The notes under the pieces were generated by a model. That model was not told the origin of the DNA, searched no databases, and saw nothing but the letters and a program-made list of their open reading frames with translations. Of a stretch of DNA of 57,995 nucleotides, positions 15,869 to 24,384 are shown in pieces (position 1 is the stretch's first letter; each line of letters starts with the position of its first letter). The position numbers were made by a program, and so were the translations under genes. Source of the DNA: Chitinophagaceae bacterium (lineage in GTDB: Bacteria > Bacteroidota > Bacteroidia > Chitinophagales > Chitinophagaceae); contig JAICZH010000004.1 of the NCBI GenBank assembly GCA_025933775.1, forward strand, positions 1 to 57,995, read 5' to 3'.

Positions 15869-16741
15869 TTATTCAAACAAATCGCTGCTTAAATACCTAT
15901 CGCCGCGATCGCATACAATAAAAACAATAAGGCCCGAAGATAATTCTTCAGCTAATTGAACTGCTGCGAAAGCTGCGCCGCCACTGCTCATTCCGGCAAA
16001 GATACCTTCTTCTTTTGCAAGCCTGCGTGTCATTTCTGTTGCTTGTTGTTGCGATACATTTATAATCCTGTCAACTCTCGATGCATCAAATATTTTTGGA
16101 AGATATTCTTTGGGCCATCTTCTTATTCCCGGAATGGAAGATGCTTCCGTAGGCTGGCAGCCTGTTATTTGGATATTTTTATTTTGTTCTTTCAAATACA
16201 TGCTGCAACCCATAATGGTTCCGGTAGTGCCCATGGCGCTTACAAAATGAGTAATGTTTTTATTTGTGTCTTTCCATATTTCGGGGGCGGTGGTTTTATA
16301 ATGCGCTTTATAATTATCCGCATTGGCAAATTGATTGAGCAAATAAAATGCTTCTGTTGCAGATTTTTCTTCTGCATAATCGCGGCATGCTTCTATACTT
16401 TCAAGCAAAGTTACTTTTGCGCCAAATGCTTTCATCGTTAACACACGTTCATGCGTAGATGAAGATGGCATTACTAATTCAATTTCTATTCCGTATAATT
16501 TTGCAATTAATGCTAATGCAATTCCGGTATTGCCGCTGGTGGCTTCTATGAGTTTTGAATTTTTATTTATATCGCCTCTTTCCAAAGCGCTTCGTATCAT
16601 ATTCAACGCTGGCCTGTCTTTTACGCTTCCCCCGGGATTATTTCCTTCGAGCTTGGCAAAAATTTTTACGTTTTTATTTTTGTTGATATGTTGAAGTTCT
16701 ATCAAAGGCGTGTTGCCAATTGTATCTAAGATCGTTGCCAT
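15869..16741 (-). CDS. cysM: Cysteine synthase (CysM-type, PLP-dependent)
   Basis: 290 residues. PLP lysine lies in GGSVKDRPAL (about residue 41), the phosphate/substrate loop is EATSGNTGIAL, and the PLP phosphate loop is SAMGTTGTIMG. It converts O-acetylserine plus sulfide, or in CysM-type enzymes thiosulfate, to cysteine or S-sulfocysteine. The LEGNNPGGSVKDR motif and short length are closer to CysM than CysK. It starts six bases after epsC, so acetylserine is made and used by the same operon. Placement downstream of a thiosulfate-dehydrogenase-like cytochrome hints at thiosulfate as sulfur source (inference). Confidence 0.92.
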   Translation of the reverse strand: MATILDTIGNTPLIELQHINKNKNVKIFAKLEGNNPGGSVKDRPALNMIRSALERGDINKNSKLIEATSGNTGIALALIAKLYGIEIELVMPSSSTHERVLTMKAFGAKVTLLESIEACRDYAEEKSATEAFYLLNQFANADNYKAHYKTTAPEIWKDTNKNITHFVSAMGTTGTIMGCSMYLKEQNKNIQITGCQPTEASSIPGIRRWPKEYLPKIFDASRVDRIINVSQQQATEMTRRLAKEEGIFAGMSSGGAAFAAVQLAEELSSGLIVFIVCDRGDRYLSSDLFE

Positions 16742-16747
16742 AAATTT

Positions 16748-17563
16748 TTAAGAGTTAACCAATTTTCCTTCAATAACGGTTATCTCAGGATTATGAAAAA
16801 CCAATGAGCCCGGCGGAATGCTTTTGGTAAGCCAAACATTTCCGCCAATTACGCTGTGATGGCCAATAATCGTTTCACCGCCTAAAATGGTAGCACCCGA
16901 ATAAATAATTACATGATCCTGCACGGTAGGATGTCTTTTTATAAACACTAATGTTTTATCAACACTCATGGCGCCCAAAGTAACGCCCTGGTATAGTTTT
17001 ACATGATTTCCTATTTCGGCAGTTTCGCCAATAACAATACCTGTTCCATGATCAATAAAAAAATGATCGCCGATTAATGCGCCGGGATGAATATCAATAC
17101 CGGTTTTTGAATGCGCATGTTCTGTAAGAATACGCGGAAGCAAAGGAACACCGAGCTTTAATAGTTCATGCGCCATCCGGTAAAAGCATAATGCATAAAA
17201 ACCCGGGTAGGCACGAATTACTTCAAACTCTACTCTCGCCGCCGGATCACCGGTATGCAATGCATAAATATCGGTATTCAATAAGCGGTATATTTCAGGA
17301 ATTTTTTTAAAAAACAGTTCAGCTACTTCTTCATTATTGCAAACGCCACATGCTCTTGTAGCGTTTAAAATTTTTACAAGTTCTTTTTGCAACCTGTTAT
17401 ATTCTTCTTCAATTTCAATAGCTGAAGAATAAGAAGACATAGATAATTCAGGATATAGAAGGCCTATAACATTTAATGCCCACGCAGCAATAACATCGTT
17501 GCCGGGCACAATTTCTTTTTGCTGTTGCTTGTTTAAAAGTTGATTAAAGAAAGTAGTGTACAT
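16748..17563 (-). CDS. epsC: Serine O-acetyltransferase EpsC
   Basis: 271 residues. An alpha-helical N-terminal half is followed by a left-handed beta-helix of hexapeptide repeats (GIDIHPGALIGDHFFIDHG, GIVIGETAEIG, VKLYQGVTLGAM). It includes the catalytic Asp-His pair in FIDHGTGIVIGE. It transfers acetyl from acetyl-CoA to serine, the committed step of cysteine synthesis. The long N-terminus and EpsC-type core distinguish it from short CysE. It lies between the OsmC gene (25 bases) and cysM (six bases) in one transcription unit; CysM and serine acetyltransferase commonly form a complex. Confidence 0.92.
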   Translation of the reverse strand: MYTTFFNQLLNKQQQKEIVPGNDVIAAWALNVIGLLYPELSMSSYSSAIEIEEEYNRLQKELVKILNATRACGVCNNEEVAELFFKKIPEIYRLLNTDIYALHTGDPAARVEFEVIRAYPGFYALCFYRMAHELLKLGVPLLPRILTEHAHSKTGIDIHPGALIGDHFFIDHGTGIVIGETAEIGNHVKLYQGVTLGAMSVDKTLVFIKRHPTVQDHVIIYSGATILGGETIIGHHSVIGGNVWLTKSIPPGSLVFHNPEITVIEGKLVNS

Positions 17564-17588
17564 TTATAAATCATTCATGGTCGAAATA

Positions 17589-18029
17589 TTATGCCAACAT
17601 TTTTTCGGGGTTAATAACATTTACCCGCCAGGTTATTTCTGTTCCGCTTCTTCTGAGTGTTTCTGCCACTGAGCAATGTTTATCAATTGAAAGCGCCGCG
17701 GCTTTTTTTGCTTTTTCCTCATCAATATTTCCATGCAGTTCAAAATAAATTTCTACCGATTTCCAAAGAGATGGAATTTTATTTTGTTCTCTTTCGCCGG
17801 CAATTTTAATTTTAAAGTGTTCAACGGTTTGCCTTTGTTTTTTTAAAATAGATACCATATCAACAGAGCTGCAACTTCCCAAACCTGCCAGCATGAGCTG
17901 CATTGGTCGAAAGCCATAATTGCTTCCTCCGTTTTCAATGCTGGTATCTGTTTGTAAAATATTTCCGTTTTCATCTTTTGCCTGAAAGCCAAAGTCGCCG
18001 GTCTTTCTTTCCATTTCTATAATATTCAT
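17589..18029 (-). CDS. OsmC-family thiol peroxidase/redox protein
   Basis: 146 residues. The two conserved redox cysteines of the OsmC/Ohr fold are present: one in GLGSCSSVDMVSILKK and one in DKHCSVAETL. These proteins reduce organic peroxides or persulfides with a reactive thiol. It is first in an operon with epsC and cysM, and a -7 box sits about 20 bases ahead of its ATG. The context favours a role in protecting thiols or handling sulfane sulfur during cysteine synthesis (inference). Confidence 0.9.
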   Translation of the reverse strand: MNIIEMERKTGDFGFQAKDENGNILQTDTSIENGGSNYGFRPMQLMLAGLGSCSSVDMVSILKKQRQTVEHFKIKIAGEREQNKIPSLWKSVEIYFELHGNIDEEKAKKAAALSIDKHCSVAETLRRSGTEITWRVNVINPEKMLA

Positions 18030-18048
18030 TCTATTATTTTTTGTTTGG

Positions 18049-18056
18049 CAAAATTA
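18049..18056 (-). promoter_or_regulatory. -7 box of the OsmC-epsC-cysM operon
   Basis: Minus-strand TAATTTTG fits TAnnTTTG exactly and ends 19 bases before the OsmC start codon at 18029. Confidence 0.55.
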
Positions 18057-18133
18057 ATGAAAGAGATATGGTTTATTTCAAATAAAACTAAACAAGGCGT
18101 TAAAACGGCAGGAAGCATAATTGTTTTCAAAAA

Positions 18134-19114
18134 TTATTTTTGCATTTTTTTTCTTGCCTCTTCTATTGGTTTGAAAGGGCCGTATTTATGTTGTTGTTCT
18201 GAAAACGTATCGCTATAAGGACCCACAGGATTATCAATTTCTTTTTTTGAAATATCAGGATAATCAATTTTATTTTTTATTAAAGGCCTTGGCTGGCTGT
18301 TTACGAATGCAGCAACATCCCAGGCTTCTTCGGTAGAAAGTTTAGGATGTAAATAATCCGATTCGAGATAAGGCATATTATTTTTTACAAAACCTGCAAA
18401 GCCGGTGAGGCGATATAAACCCGCGCCGGTATTATAACTATGCGGCCCCCATAAAGGTGGATAAATGTATCCTGATGCATTTGCATTAAATAAACCTTCT
18501 CCATTTTTTCCATGGCAACGTTGGCAATTATTTACAAAAACAATTTTTCCTTTTGAAGGATCAGCAGCTCTGTCCAAATATTTTAGTTTCATAATTCCGG
18601 AGCCTAATGGTTTCACGCCGGCAGGAATGCCATCACCAATCCAATGCATATAAGCAATGATGGCTTGCATTTCATGGCTGGTGGTGTCAATAGCGCTTCC
18701 GTTCATGCTGCGTTCAAAACAATCATTTACTCTTCTTGAAATGGACATCATTTTTCCGCTGCGGTTACTAAATTTTGGATAGGTAGCAATTACTGCGCTG
18801 AAATTATTTCCCCAGGGAATGATGCCGCCCTGTACATGACAGTTCTGACAGTTCATTCCGTTGGAAGTCTTTGCTACTGTGCCTTTCGGGCCAAAGTAAT
18901 AATAAGTGTTTTCAATAAGATCGTGGCCCAAGCGCACTAATGAATCTTCTGGTTTTATTTGATATTTATTCCATCCATACCAGGGCGCTGGTGAAGTAGT
19001 ATCGGTAATGATTACTTTTTCATTGGATGTTTTACAAGATGAAAAAAGCGAGTTGAAAAAAATAATAGATATAATTACTGAAATGAATGGTATTGATTTT
19101 AATAAACTACTCAT
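18134..19114 (-). CDS. Dihaem cytochrome c lipoprotein, TsdA (thiosulfate dehydrogenase)-like
   Basis: 326 residues. A signal peptide ends in lipobox LFSSC near residue 27. Two haem-binding CxxCH sites are CQNCH (with QGGIIPWG following) and CQRCHGKNGEG. The segment RRVNDCFERSMNG followed by an EMQAIIAYMHWIG helix is characteristic of the TsdA N-terminal domain, which couples two thiosulfates to tetrathionate or the reverse. It would be anchored on the periplasmic side of a membrane. It is upstream of OsmC-epsC-cysM on the same strand (104 bases), though OsmC has its own -7 box. Function as a thiosulfate enzyme is family inference; an unspecialised dihaem cytochrome is the alternative. Confidence 0.8.
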   Translation of the reverse strand: MSSLLKSIPFISVIISIIFFNSLFSSCKTSNEKVIITDTTSPAPWYGWNKYQIKPEDSLVRLGHDLIENTYYYFGPKGTVAKTSNGMNCQNCHVQGGIIPWGNNFSAVIATYPKFSNRSGKMMSISRRVNDCFERSMNGSAIDTTSHEMQAIIAYMHWIGDGIPAGVKPLGSGIMKLKYLDRAADPSKGKIVFVNNCQRCHGKNGEGLFNANASGYIYPPLWGPHSYNTGAGLYRLTGFAGFVKNNMPYLESDYLHPKLSTEEAWDVAAFVNSQPRPLIKNKIDYPDISKKEIDNPVGPYSDTFSEQQHKYGPFKPIEEARKKMQK

Positions 19115-19479
19115 ACATACACTAATTAATGAGAAAGTTTTTTTAAGCAGTAAGCCATATATACCCAGGTTTAAAATTTGCTTTCTAAGGTTAATCTTAT
19201 TTTGTTATTAGCTCATAAAAGATTTAAGCGCACAAAAGCATAAATAATTTTCAGGATTTAATGGGATTCGTAAGACTCAAACCACGATTAAGATATTATT
19301 ATTTATCGAAGATGAAAAATATTTTTCACAAATTTAATTGCCATAAAAGTTTTTTTTACTTAAAAAAAGATAAGAGAAAGGGTTTTGTGCAGATGTCAGA
19401 ACATTTCAATGGCTTCATTACGACTACATTTTGAATAAATCTTTAACTTACCATTCAATTTGCTAATGCATGGTTTGTT

Positions 19480-19487
19480 TATTTTTG
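19480..19487 (+). promoter_or_regulatory. -7 box of the TamB-like gene
   Basis: TATTTTTG matches TAnnTTTG. It lies 20 bases before a possible CTG start (19507) and 68 before a GTG (19555). The rest of the roughly 390-base gap from 19115 holds no recognisable gene. Confidence 0.5.
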
Positions 19488-19554
19488 TTGCTCAATTTTT
19501 CTTTCCCTGAAAAAAGGTTATAAAATATTTGTAAGAATACTACTGGCATTTTTT

Positions 19555-22500
19555 GTGCTTATTGTTGTGCTTTGGATTTTATTGCAGACAAGTTTTTTCC
19601 AGAATTTTTTAGTAAGAAGAATTACACATCGTTTGTCAAAAGACCTGAATACAACGGTTTCCATTAAGCATGTTGACTTTGAACTTTTTGATAAAATGCT
19701 TTTGGAGCAAACCCTTGTGCTCGATCACAATCATGATACATTATTGTATGCAGGCGTTGTAAAGGTGAGCATTACCGATTGGTTTTTTTTTAAAGATCAT
19801 ATTACTTTAAAATATGTGGGCCTTGATAATGCAGTGATAAATTTAAATCGCACCGATTCCGTTTGGAACTATCAATTTTTAATAGATTATTTCTCCGGAA
19901 ATTCTTCAAAGAAAAGAGATAGCACTTCCAATTCTATACAATTGAATTTGCAACAAATAGAATTAAACCGTTTTAAAATTTGGCAACAGGATAAATGGAA
20001 AGGAACTGATTTATTGGTTTCATTAAATAGTCTTCATCTCAATGCCGATACTTTTGATCTCAATAAAAATATTATTCATGTACGTGCACTCACACTCGAT
20101 CATCCGCTTTTTGCACAATACGATTATACAGGCAATGAACCGGACGATACTACAACTGCGTCTATGCGTGACCGTGAGATTGATACAACTGATACAAAAT
20201 GGAATACTGACAATTGGAAATTATCAGTAGATAAAATTGAGATCAACAATGGCGGACTTGCCATTGACAAACAAACGGACAGGCCGGTATATACAGATAG
20301 ATTTGATGATCAGCACATCTTTGTTTCAAGCCTTAATGGAACGCTGAAGAACCTTTATTTTACTGATGATACATTGCAAGCCGGTTTGCAACTTTCAGCA
20401 AAGGAAAGAAGCGGTTTAGTTATAAAAAAATTATCCGCAGATTTTAAATTTTCGCCAAAGCTGATGGAGTTTAATCAGCTCGATTTAATTACCAACAGAA
20501 GTCATCTTACTAATTATTATGCGATGCGCTATAATAATTTTAATAGCGATATGCAAAATTTTATTCACGATGTAAAAGTAGAAGGTGATTTTCAAAAGAG
20601 TGAAGTGAGCAGCGATGACCTTGCTTTTTTTGCACCGGAAACTAAAACATGGAAAGAAAATTTTTTACTAAGCGGAAATGCGAAAGGGACGATTGATAAT
20701 TTAATTGCAAAAAATATAAGCATAAAAGCAGGCGCAAATAATTATTTATCCGGTGAAATAAGTTTGCGCGGACTTCCGGATATTAATGAAACATTTATTG
20801 ATTTCAGGGCGAATGAATTTAAAACAAACTACAATGAACTGGCAAGACTCATCCCCGAGCTGAAAACCATTAGCAATCCCAATCTCAGCGCTTTTGGAAA
20901 TATTAATTTTAAAGGAAGTTATACTGGATTTCTTCGCGACTTTGTTACGTATGGAACGTTGCAAACCGATATCGGAACGTTGCAAACGGATCTTCAAATG
21001 AAAGTTCCTGAAATTGGGAAACCAGTGTACAGCGGCAAAATATCAACCAATAATTTTCAACTCGGAAAATTTATTAACAACAGCCAGATCGGTAACATTG
21101 CATTTAATGGAAAAATAAATGGCAAAGGGTTTAATGCAAATGATGTGGATATTGATATTGATGGAAACATCAGCAGGGTTGATTTTAACGGTTACGCCTA
21201 TACTAATATTTTTGCTCATGGAAATTTTAAGAAAAAACTTTTTTCGGGAAATGCAAGCATTGATGATCCCAATATCAGGATTGATACTTTAACCGGCTCA
21301 ATAAATTTCAGCCGCACGGATCCGGAGTTTCACTTAAATGCAAATGTTGGTAAACTTAATCTGAAGCAATTGGGTTTTACCAATGACAGTGTTTCTTTAA
21401 CCGGAAATTTTAATCTCGATTTTACCGGAAATAATATTGATAATTTTTTAGGCTCCGCAAAAATTTACAATGCCATTTTGCTCGATAACAATCAACATTT
21501 ATCATTTGACTCGCTTGCAATAAATTCATCTATTGAAAATGAAAAAAAATATTTAACGCTTGAAACAAATGAGCTTGAAATTACTTTAAACGGTAACTTT
21601 AAAATTCTGGAATTGCCGGATGCATTTCAATTATTTTTAAATAAATACTATCCGGCTTACATTAATAAGCCAAAACAAAAAATAGAAAATCAGGATTTTA
21701 CTTTTTCAATTAAAACAAAAAATGTAAGTGATTATCTTGCGCTTTTCAATAAAAAACTTGGTGGCCTTAATAATTCAACTTTTATAGGAAATATTAATGT
21801 TGAAAAAAATACATTGAACATTCAGGCAGATATTCCACAATTTAATTTTACCAATATCAGCTTTAATAATATCAATTTTACAGGCGTTGGAAATCAGGAC
21901 ACGCTTGCCTTTGACGGTGATATTGATGATGTGATATTTAACGATAGCCTTCATGCGCCCGGAACAAAAATTCATATCATTGCTCACAACGATTTATCGG
22001 ATGTAACCATTAGTACATCTGCGAATAAAACATTGAATGCAGCAAATCTTTCTGCAAGAGTACAAACCAATGCAAATGGTTTTAAACTCACACTTAATCC
22101 ATCTTCATTTACATTAAGTGAAAAAAAATGGATTATTGCCGAAGGCGGAATATTAGAACTTAATAAAAATAAATTATTCGCAAACAATATAAAATTTACG
22201 GAAGACGGCCAGGAAATTGATGTATCCACTCAGTCCTCGGATGTTGATTCAACCAACGATGTTTTGGTTGGAATAAAAAAATTAGAAGTAGGAGATTTTG
22301 CACCTTTATTTTTTAAAACGCCAAAAGTAAATGGATTGTTGAGCGGAAATATTCTCATCAATGATCCATTTAAAAAATTGAATGTAAAATTTAATACAGA
22401 TATAGAACAGTTTCATTTTGAAAATGATTCCATCGGATTGCTTGCCGTAAATGGTGAATATTTAAACACTTCCGGAAATGTAATCCTTCATGCCATTTCC

Positions 22501-24285
22501 AACAATCCACTGTATAATTTTGTAACAGATTTTTTCTACACGCCAAAAGATACTACCAGTAATCAATTGAATGGAACGGTTTCGCTCAATCATTCGGAGA
22601 TAAATATTTTAGAAAAATATCTTAGCAATATTTTCAGTAACATTTCCGGCAAGGCAACAGGTAATCTGCACATTTCAGGAACCACTTCAGATGCAAAGCT
22701 GACGGGCAAAGTGAGCCTCGACAGTACAACCATCACAGTGGATTATACCAAATGTCGTTACATTTTTGATAACAATACAATCATAACTTTTAATCCTGAT
22801 GAAATGGATTTCGGAACATTTAAAATAAGAGATACGCTTAATAATACGGCAACGGTAAGCGGCAAAATATATCATAGTTTTTTTGATAATTTTTTCTTTA
22901 ATGATCTGCATTTAAAAACCGATGCAAAAGGAAATGCTCCTGCAAAATTTGTTTTATTAAATACTACTTCAAAAGATAATAAAGAATTTTATGGAAACGT
23001 AATTGGTGAAGCAGAATTATCGCTAACAGGTTTTATTTCGGATATGAAAATGAATATCAGCGGGCAACCTACCGATAGCAGCCATATTTATTTGCCTACC
23101 GGCGAAACTGCTGAAACAGGTTCATTGGATTATATTGATTTTATAAAATTCGGACATGAAATGAAACCCGATCTTACCGCGCATGAAAGTTCCAATATAA
23201 AAGTGAATATGAACATCACCGCTAATCCATTTGCGAAAATAGATGTGATACTTGATGAAACTACCGGAGATGTAATAAAAGCGCAGGGAAGTGGTAAGCT
23301 TAATATTACTGCCGGCACTACAGACCCGTTAACGATAAGAGGAAGATATGATATTGAACAAGGACAATACACATTCAATTTTCAAACTTTTTTAAAAACT
23401 CCTTTCACCTTGCAACAAGGTTTTATTGAATGGCAGGGCGATCCTTATCTTGCCAACCTCAATATTGACGCTATTTACAGGGCAACCAATGTTGACCTGA
23501 GCAATATACCTTCCAGCGCAGGACTTACTACTGTCAAAGGTGATGTGGATATAATTTTTAAACTGCGCGGAACTTTAAAAGAACCGCAGCCAACATTTGA
23601 ATTTCAATTTCCATTTGATAATCCTTTAAAATCCGATCCTATCGCAACGGAGTATTTAAAAACATTTCAGAACGATCAAAATGAATTGAACAGGCAGGTA
23701 ACTTCTCTGTTGCTTTTTAATACTTTTATGAGCAGTCAGCAAGGATTGCTGAGCACCAATAACACAGGAAATTTTGTAACAAGAAGTGTTGGACAAATAT
23801 TATCTTCCACACTTACTTCATCATTAAATACCTGGTTGCAAAAATTATTGAATACAAATTCGGTTAATCTTTATACCAACATTAATACATCTGATTTTAA
23901 TTTTCAGAAAGGTGTTACACAAAAAGAAATTCAAAACGTAGGAAACTTTGGAGTGAAAACGGCGTTTCTAAAAAACCGCTTGCTGGTTAACTTTGGCGGC
24001 AATGTAGATTATAAGCTGGTGCAAAACACCAGTAACTCCAATTCTAATTTTTTATTTACGCCTGATGTTTCATTTGAATATTTAATTTCTCCGGATGGAA
24101 GGTTGAGAGTGATTGGCTTTAATCACAGCGATGCAGACATTGGCGATTTTACCGGCATTACGAGACGCAACAGAACAGGAGTGCAGCTTTCTTACCAAAA
24201 AGAATTTGATACGTTTACCGAATTTTTTACCAATCAAAAAAAGAAATTTAGAAAGCCTGTTGCCGATACTACGTCGAGGAATTAA
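19555..24285 (+). CDS. TamB-like translocation/assembly (DUF490) protein, AsmA-type giant
   Basis: At least 1576 residues. An N-terminal membrane anchor (VLWILLQTSFFQNFLVRR) precedes a very long run of beta-rich repeats. The C-terminal DUF490/TamB domain has GRYDIEQGQYTFNFQ, FIEWQGDPYLANLNIDAIY and FEYLISPDGRLRV. Such proteins span the periplasm and are thought to shuttle lipids or help assemble outer-membrane proteins. The first usual start is GTG 19555, but the frame is open upstream. Residues from CTG 19507 (KKGYKIFVRILLAFF) restore the lysine-rich leader and full hydrophobic helix expected of the family, so the true start is probably near 19507. No TamA/BamA partner is adjacent. Confidence 0.9.
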   Translation: MLIVVLWILLQTSFFQNFLVRRITHRLSKDLNTTVSIKHVDFELFDKMLLEQTLVLDHNHDTLLYAGVVKVSITDWFFFKDHITLKYVGLDNAVINLNRTDSVWNYQFLIDYFSGNSSKKRDSTSNSIQLNLQQIELNRFKIWQQDKWKGTDLLVSLNSLHLNADTFDLNKNIIHVRALTLDHPLFAQYDYTGNEPDDTTTASMRDREIDTTDTKWNTDNWKLSVDKIEINNGGLAIDKQTDRPVYTDRFDDQHIFVSSLNGTLKNLYFTDDTLQAGLQLSAKERSGLVIKKLSADFKFSPKLMEFNQLDLITNRSHLTNYYAMRYNNFNSDMQNFIHDVKVEGDFQKSEVSSDDLAFFAPETKTWKENFLLSGNAKGTIDNLIAKNISIKAGANNYLSGEISLRGLPDINETFIDFRANEFKTNYNELARLIPELKTISNPNLSAFGNINFKGSYTGFLRDFVTYGTLQTDIGTLQTDLQMKVPEIGKPVYSGKISTNNFQLGKFINNSQIGNIAFNGKINGKGFNANDVDIDIDGNISRVDFNGYAYTNIFAHGNFKKKLFSGNASIDDPNIRIDTLTGSINFSRTDPEFHLNANVGKLNLKQLGFTNDSVSLTGNFNLDFTGNNIDNFLGSAKIYNAILLDNNQHLSFDSLAINSSIENEKKYLTLETNELEITLNGNFKILELPDAFQLFLNKYYPAYINKPKQKIENQDFTFSIKTKNVSDYLALFNKKLGGLNNSTFIGNINVEKNTLNIQADIPQFNFTNISFNNINFTGVGNQDTLAFDGDIDDVIFNDSLHAPGTKIHIIAHNDLSDVTISTSANKTLNAANLSARVQTNANGFKLTLNPSSFTLSEKKWIIAEGGILELNKNKLFANNIKFTEDGQEIDVSTQSSDVDSTNDVLVGIKKLEVGDFAPLFFKTPKVNGLLSGNILINDPFKKLNVKFNTDIEQFHFENDSIGLLAVNGEYLNTSGNVILHAISNNPLYNFVTDFFYTPKDTTSNQLNGTVSLNHSEINILEKYLSNIFSNISGKATGNLHISGTTSDAKLTGKVSLDSTTITVDYTKCRYIFDNNTIITFNPDEMDFGTFKIRDTLNNTATVSGKIYHSFFDNFFFNDLHLKTDAKGNAPAKFVLLNTTSKDNKEFYGNVIGEAELSLTGFISDMKMNISGQPTDSSHIYLPTGETAETGSLDYIDFIKFGHEMKPDLTAHESSNIKVNMNITANPFAKIDVILDETTGDVIKAQGSGKLNITAGTTDPLTIRGRYDIEQGQYTFNFQTFLKTPFTLQQGFIEWQGDPYLANLNIDAIYRATNVDLSNIPSSAGLTTVKGDVDIIFKLRGTLKEPQPTFEFQFPFDNPLKSDPIATEYLKTFQNDQNELNRQVTSLLLFNTFMSSQQGLLSTNNTGNFVTRSVGQILSSTLTSSLNTWLQKLLNTNSVNLYTNINTSDFNFQKGVTQKEIQNVGNFGVKTAFLKNRLLVNFGGNVDYKLVQNTSNSNSNFLFTPDVSFEYLISPDGRLRVIGFNHSDADIGDFTGITRRNRTGVQLSYQKEFDTFTEFFTNQKKKFRKPVADTTSRN

Positions 24286-24300
24286 GATTAAAATTTTTTT

Positions 24301-24369
24301 ATTACACGAATTATAATTTGGGTAAAATAAATGATTAAATGCATTGTTTTAAATTCGTGTAATTCGTGC
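24301..24369. repeat. ACGAATT/AATTCGT inverted-repeat element
   Basis: attacacgaatt (24301-24312) is the exact reverse complement of aattcgtgtaat (24352-24363), and the right end continues to AATTCGTGTAATTCGTGC. The same 18-base right end recurs at 41063-41080. It fills the gap between the convergent TamB-like and helicase genes and could act as a bidirectional terminator hairpin. Confidence 0.65.
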
Positions 24370-24384
24370 GCAAAATACGTGTTA

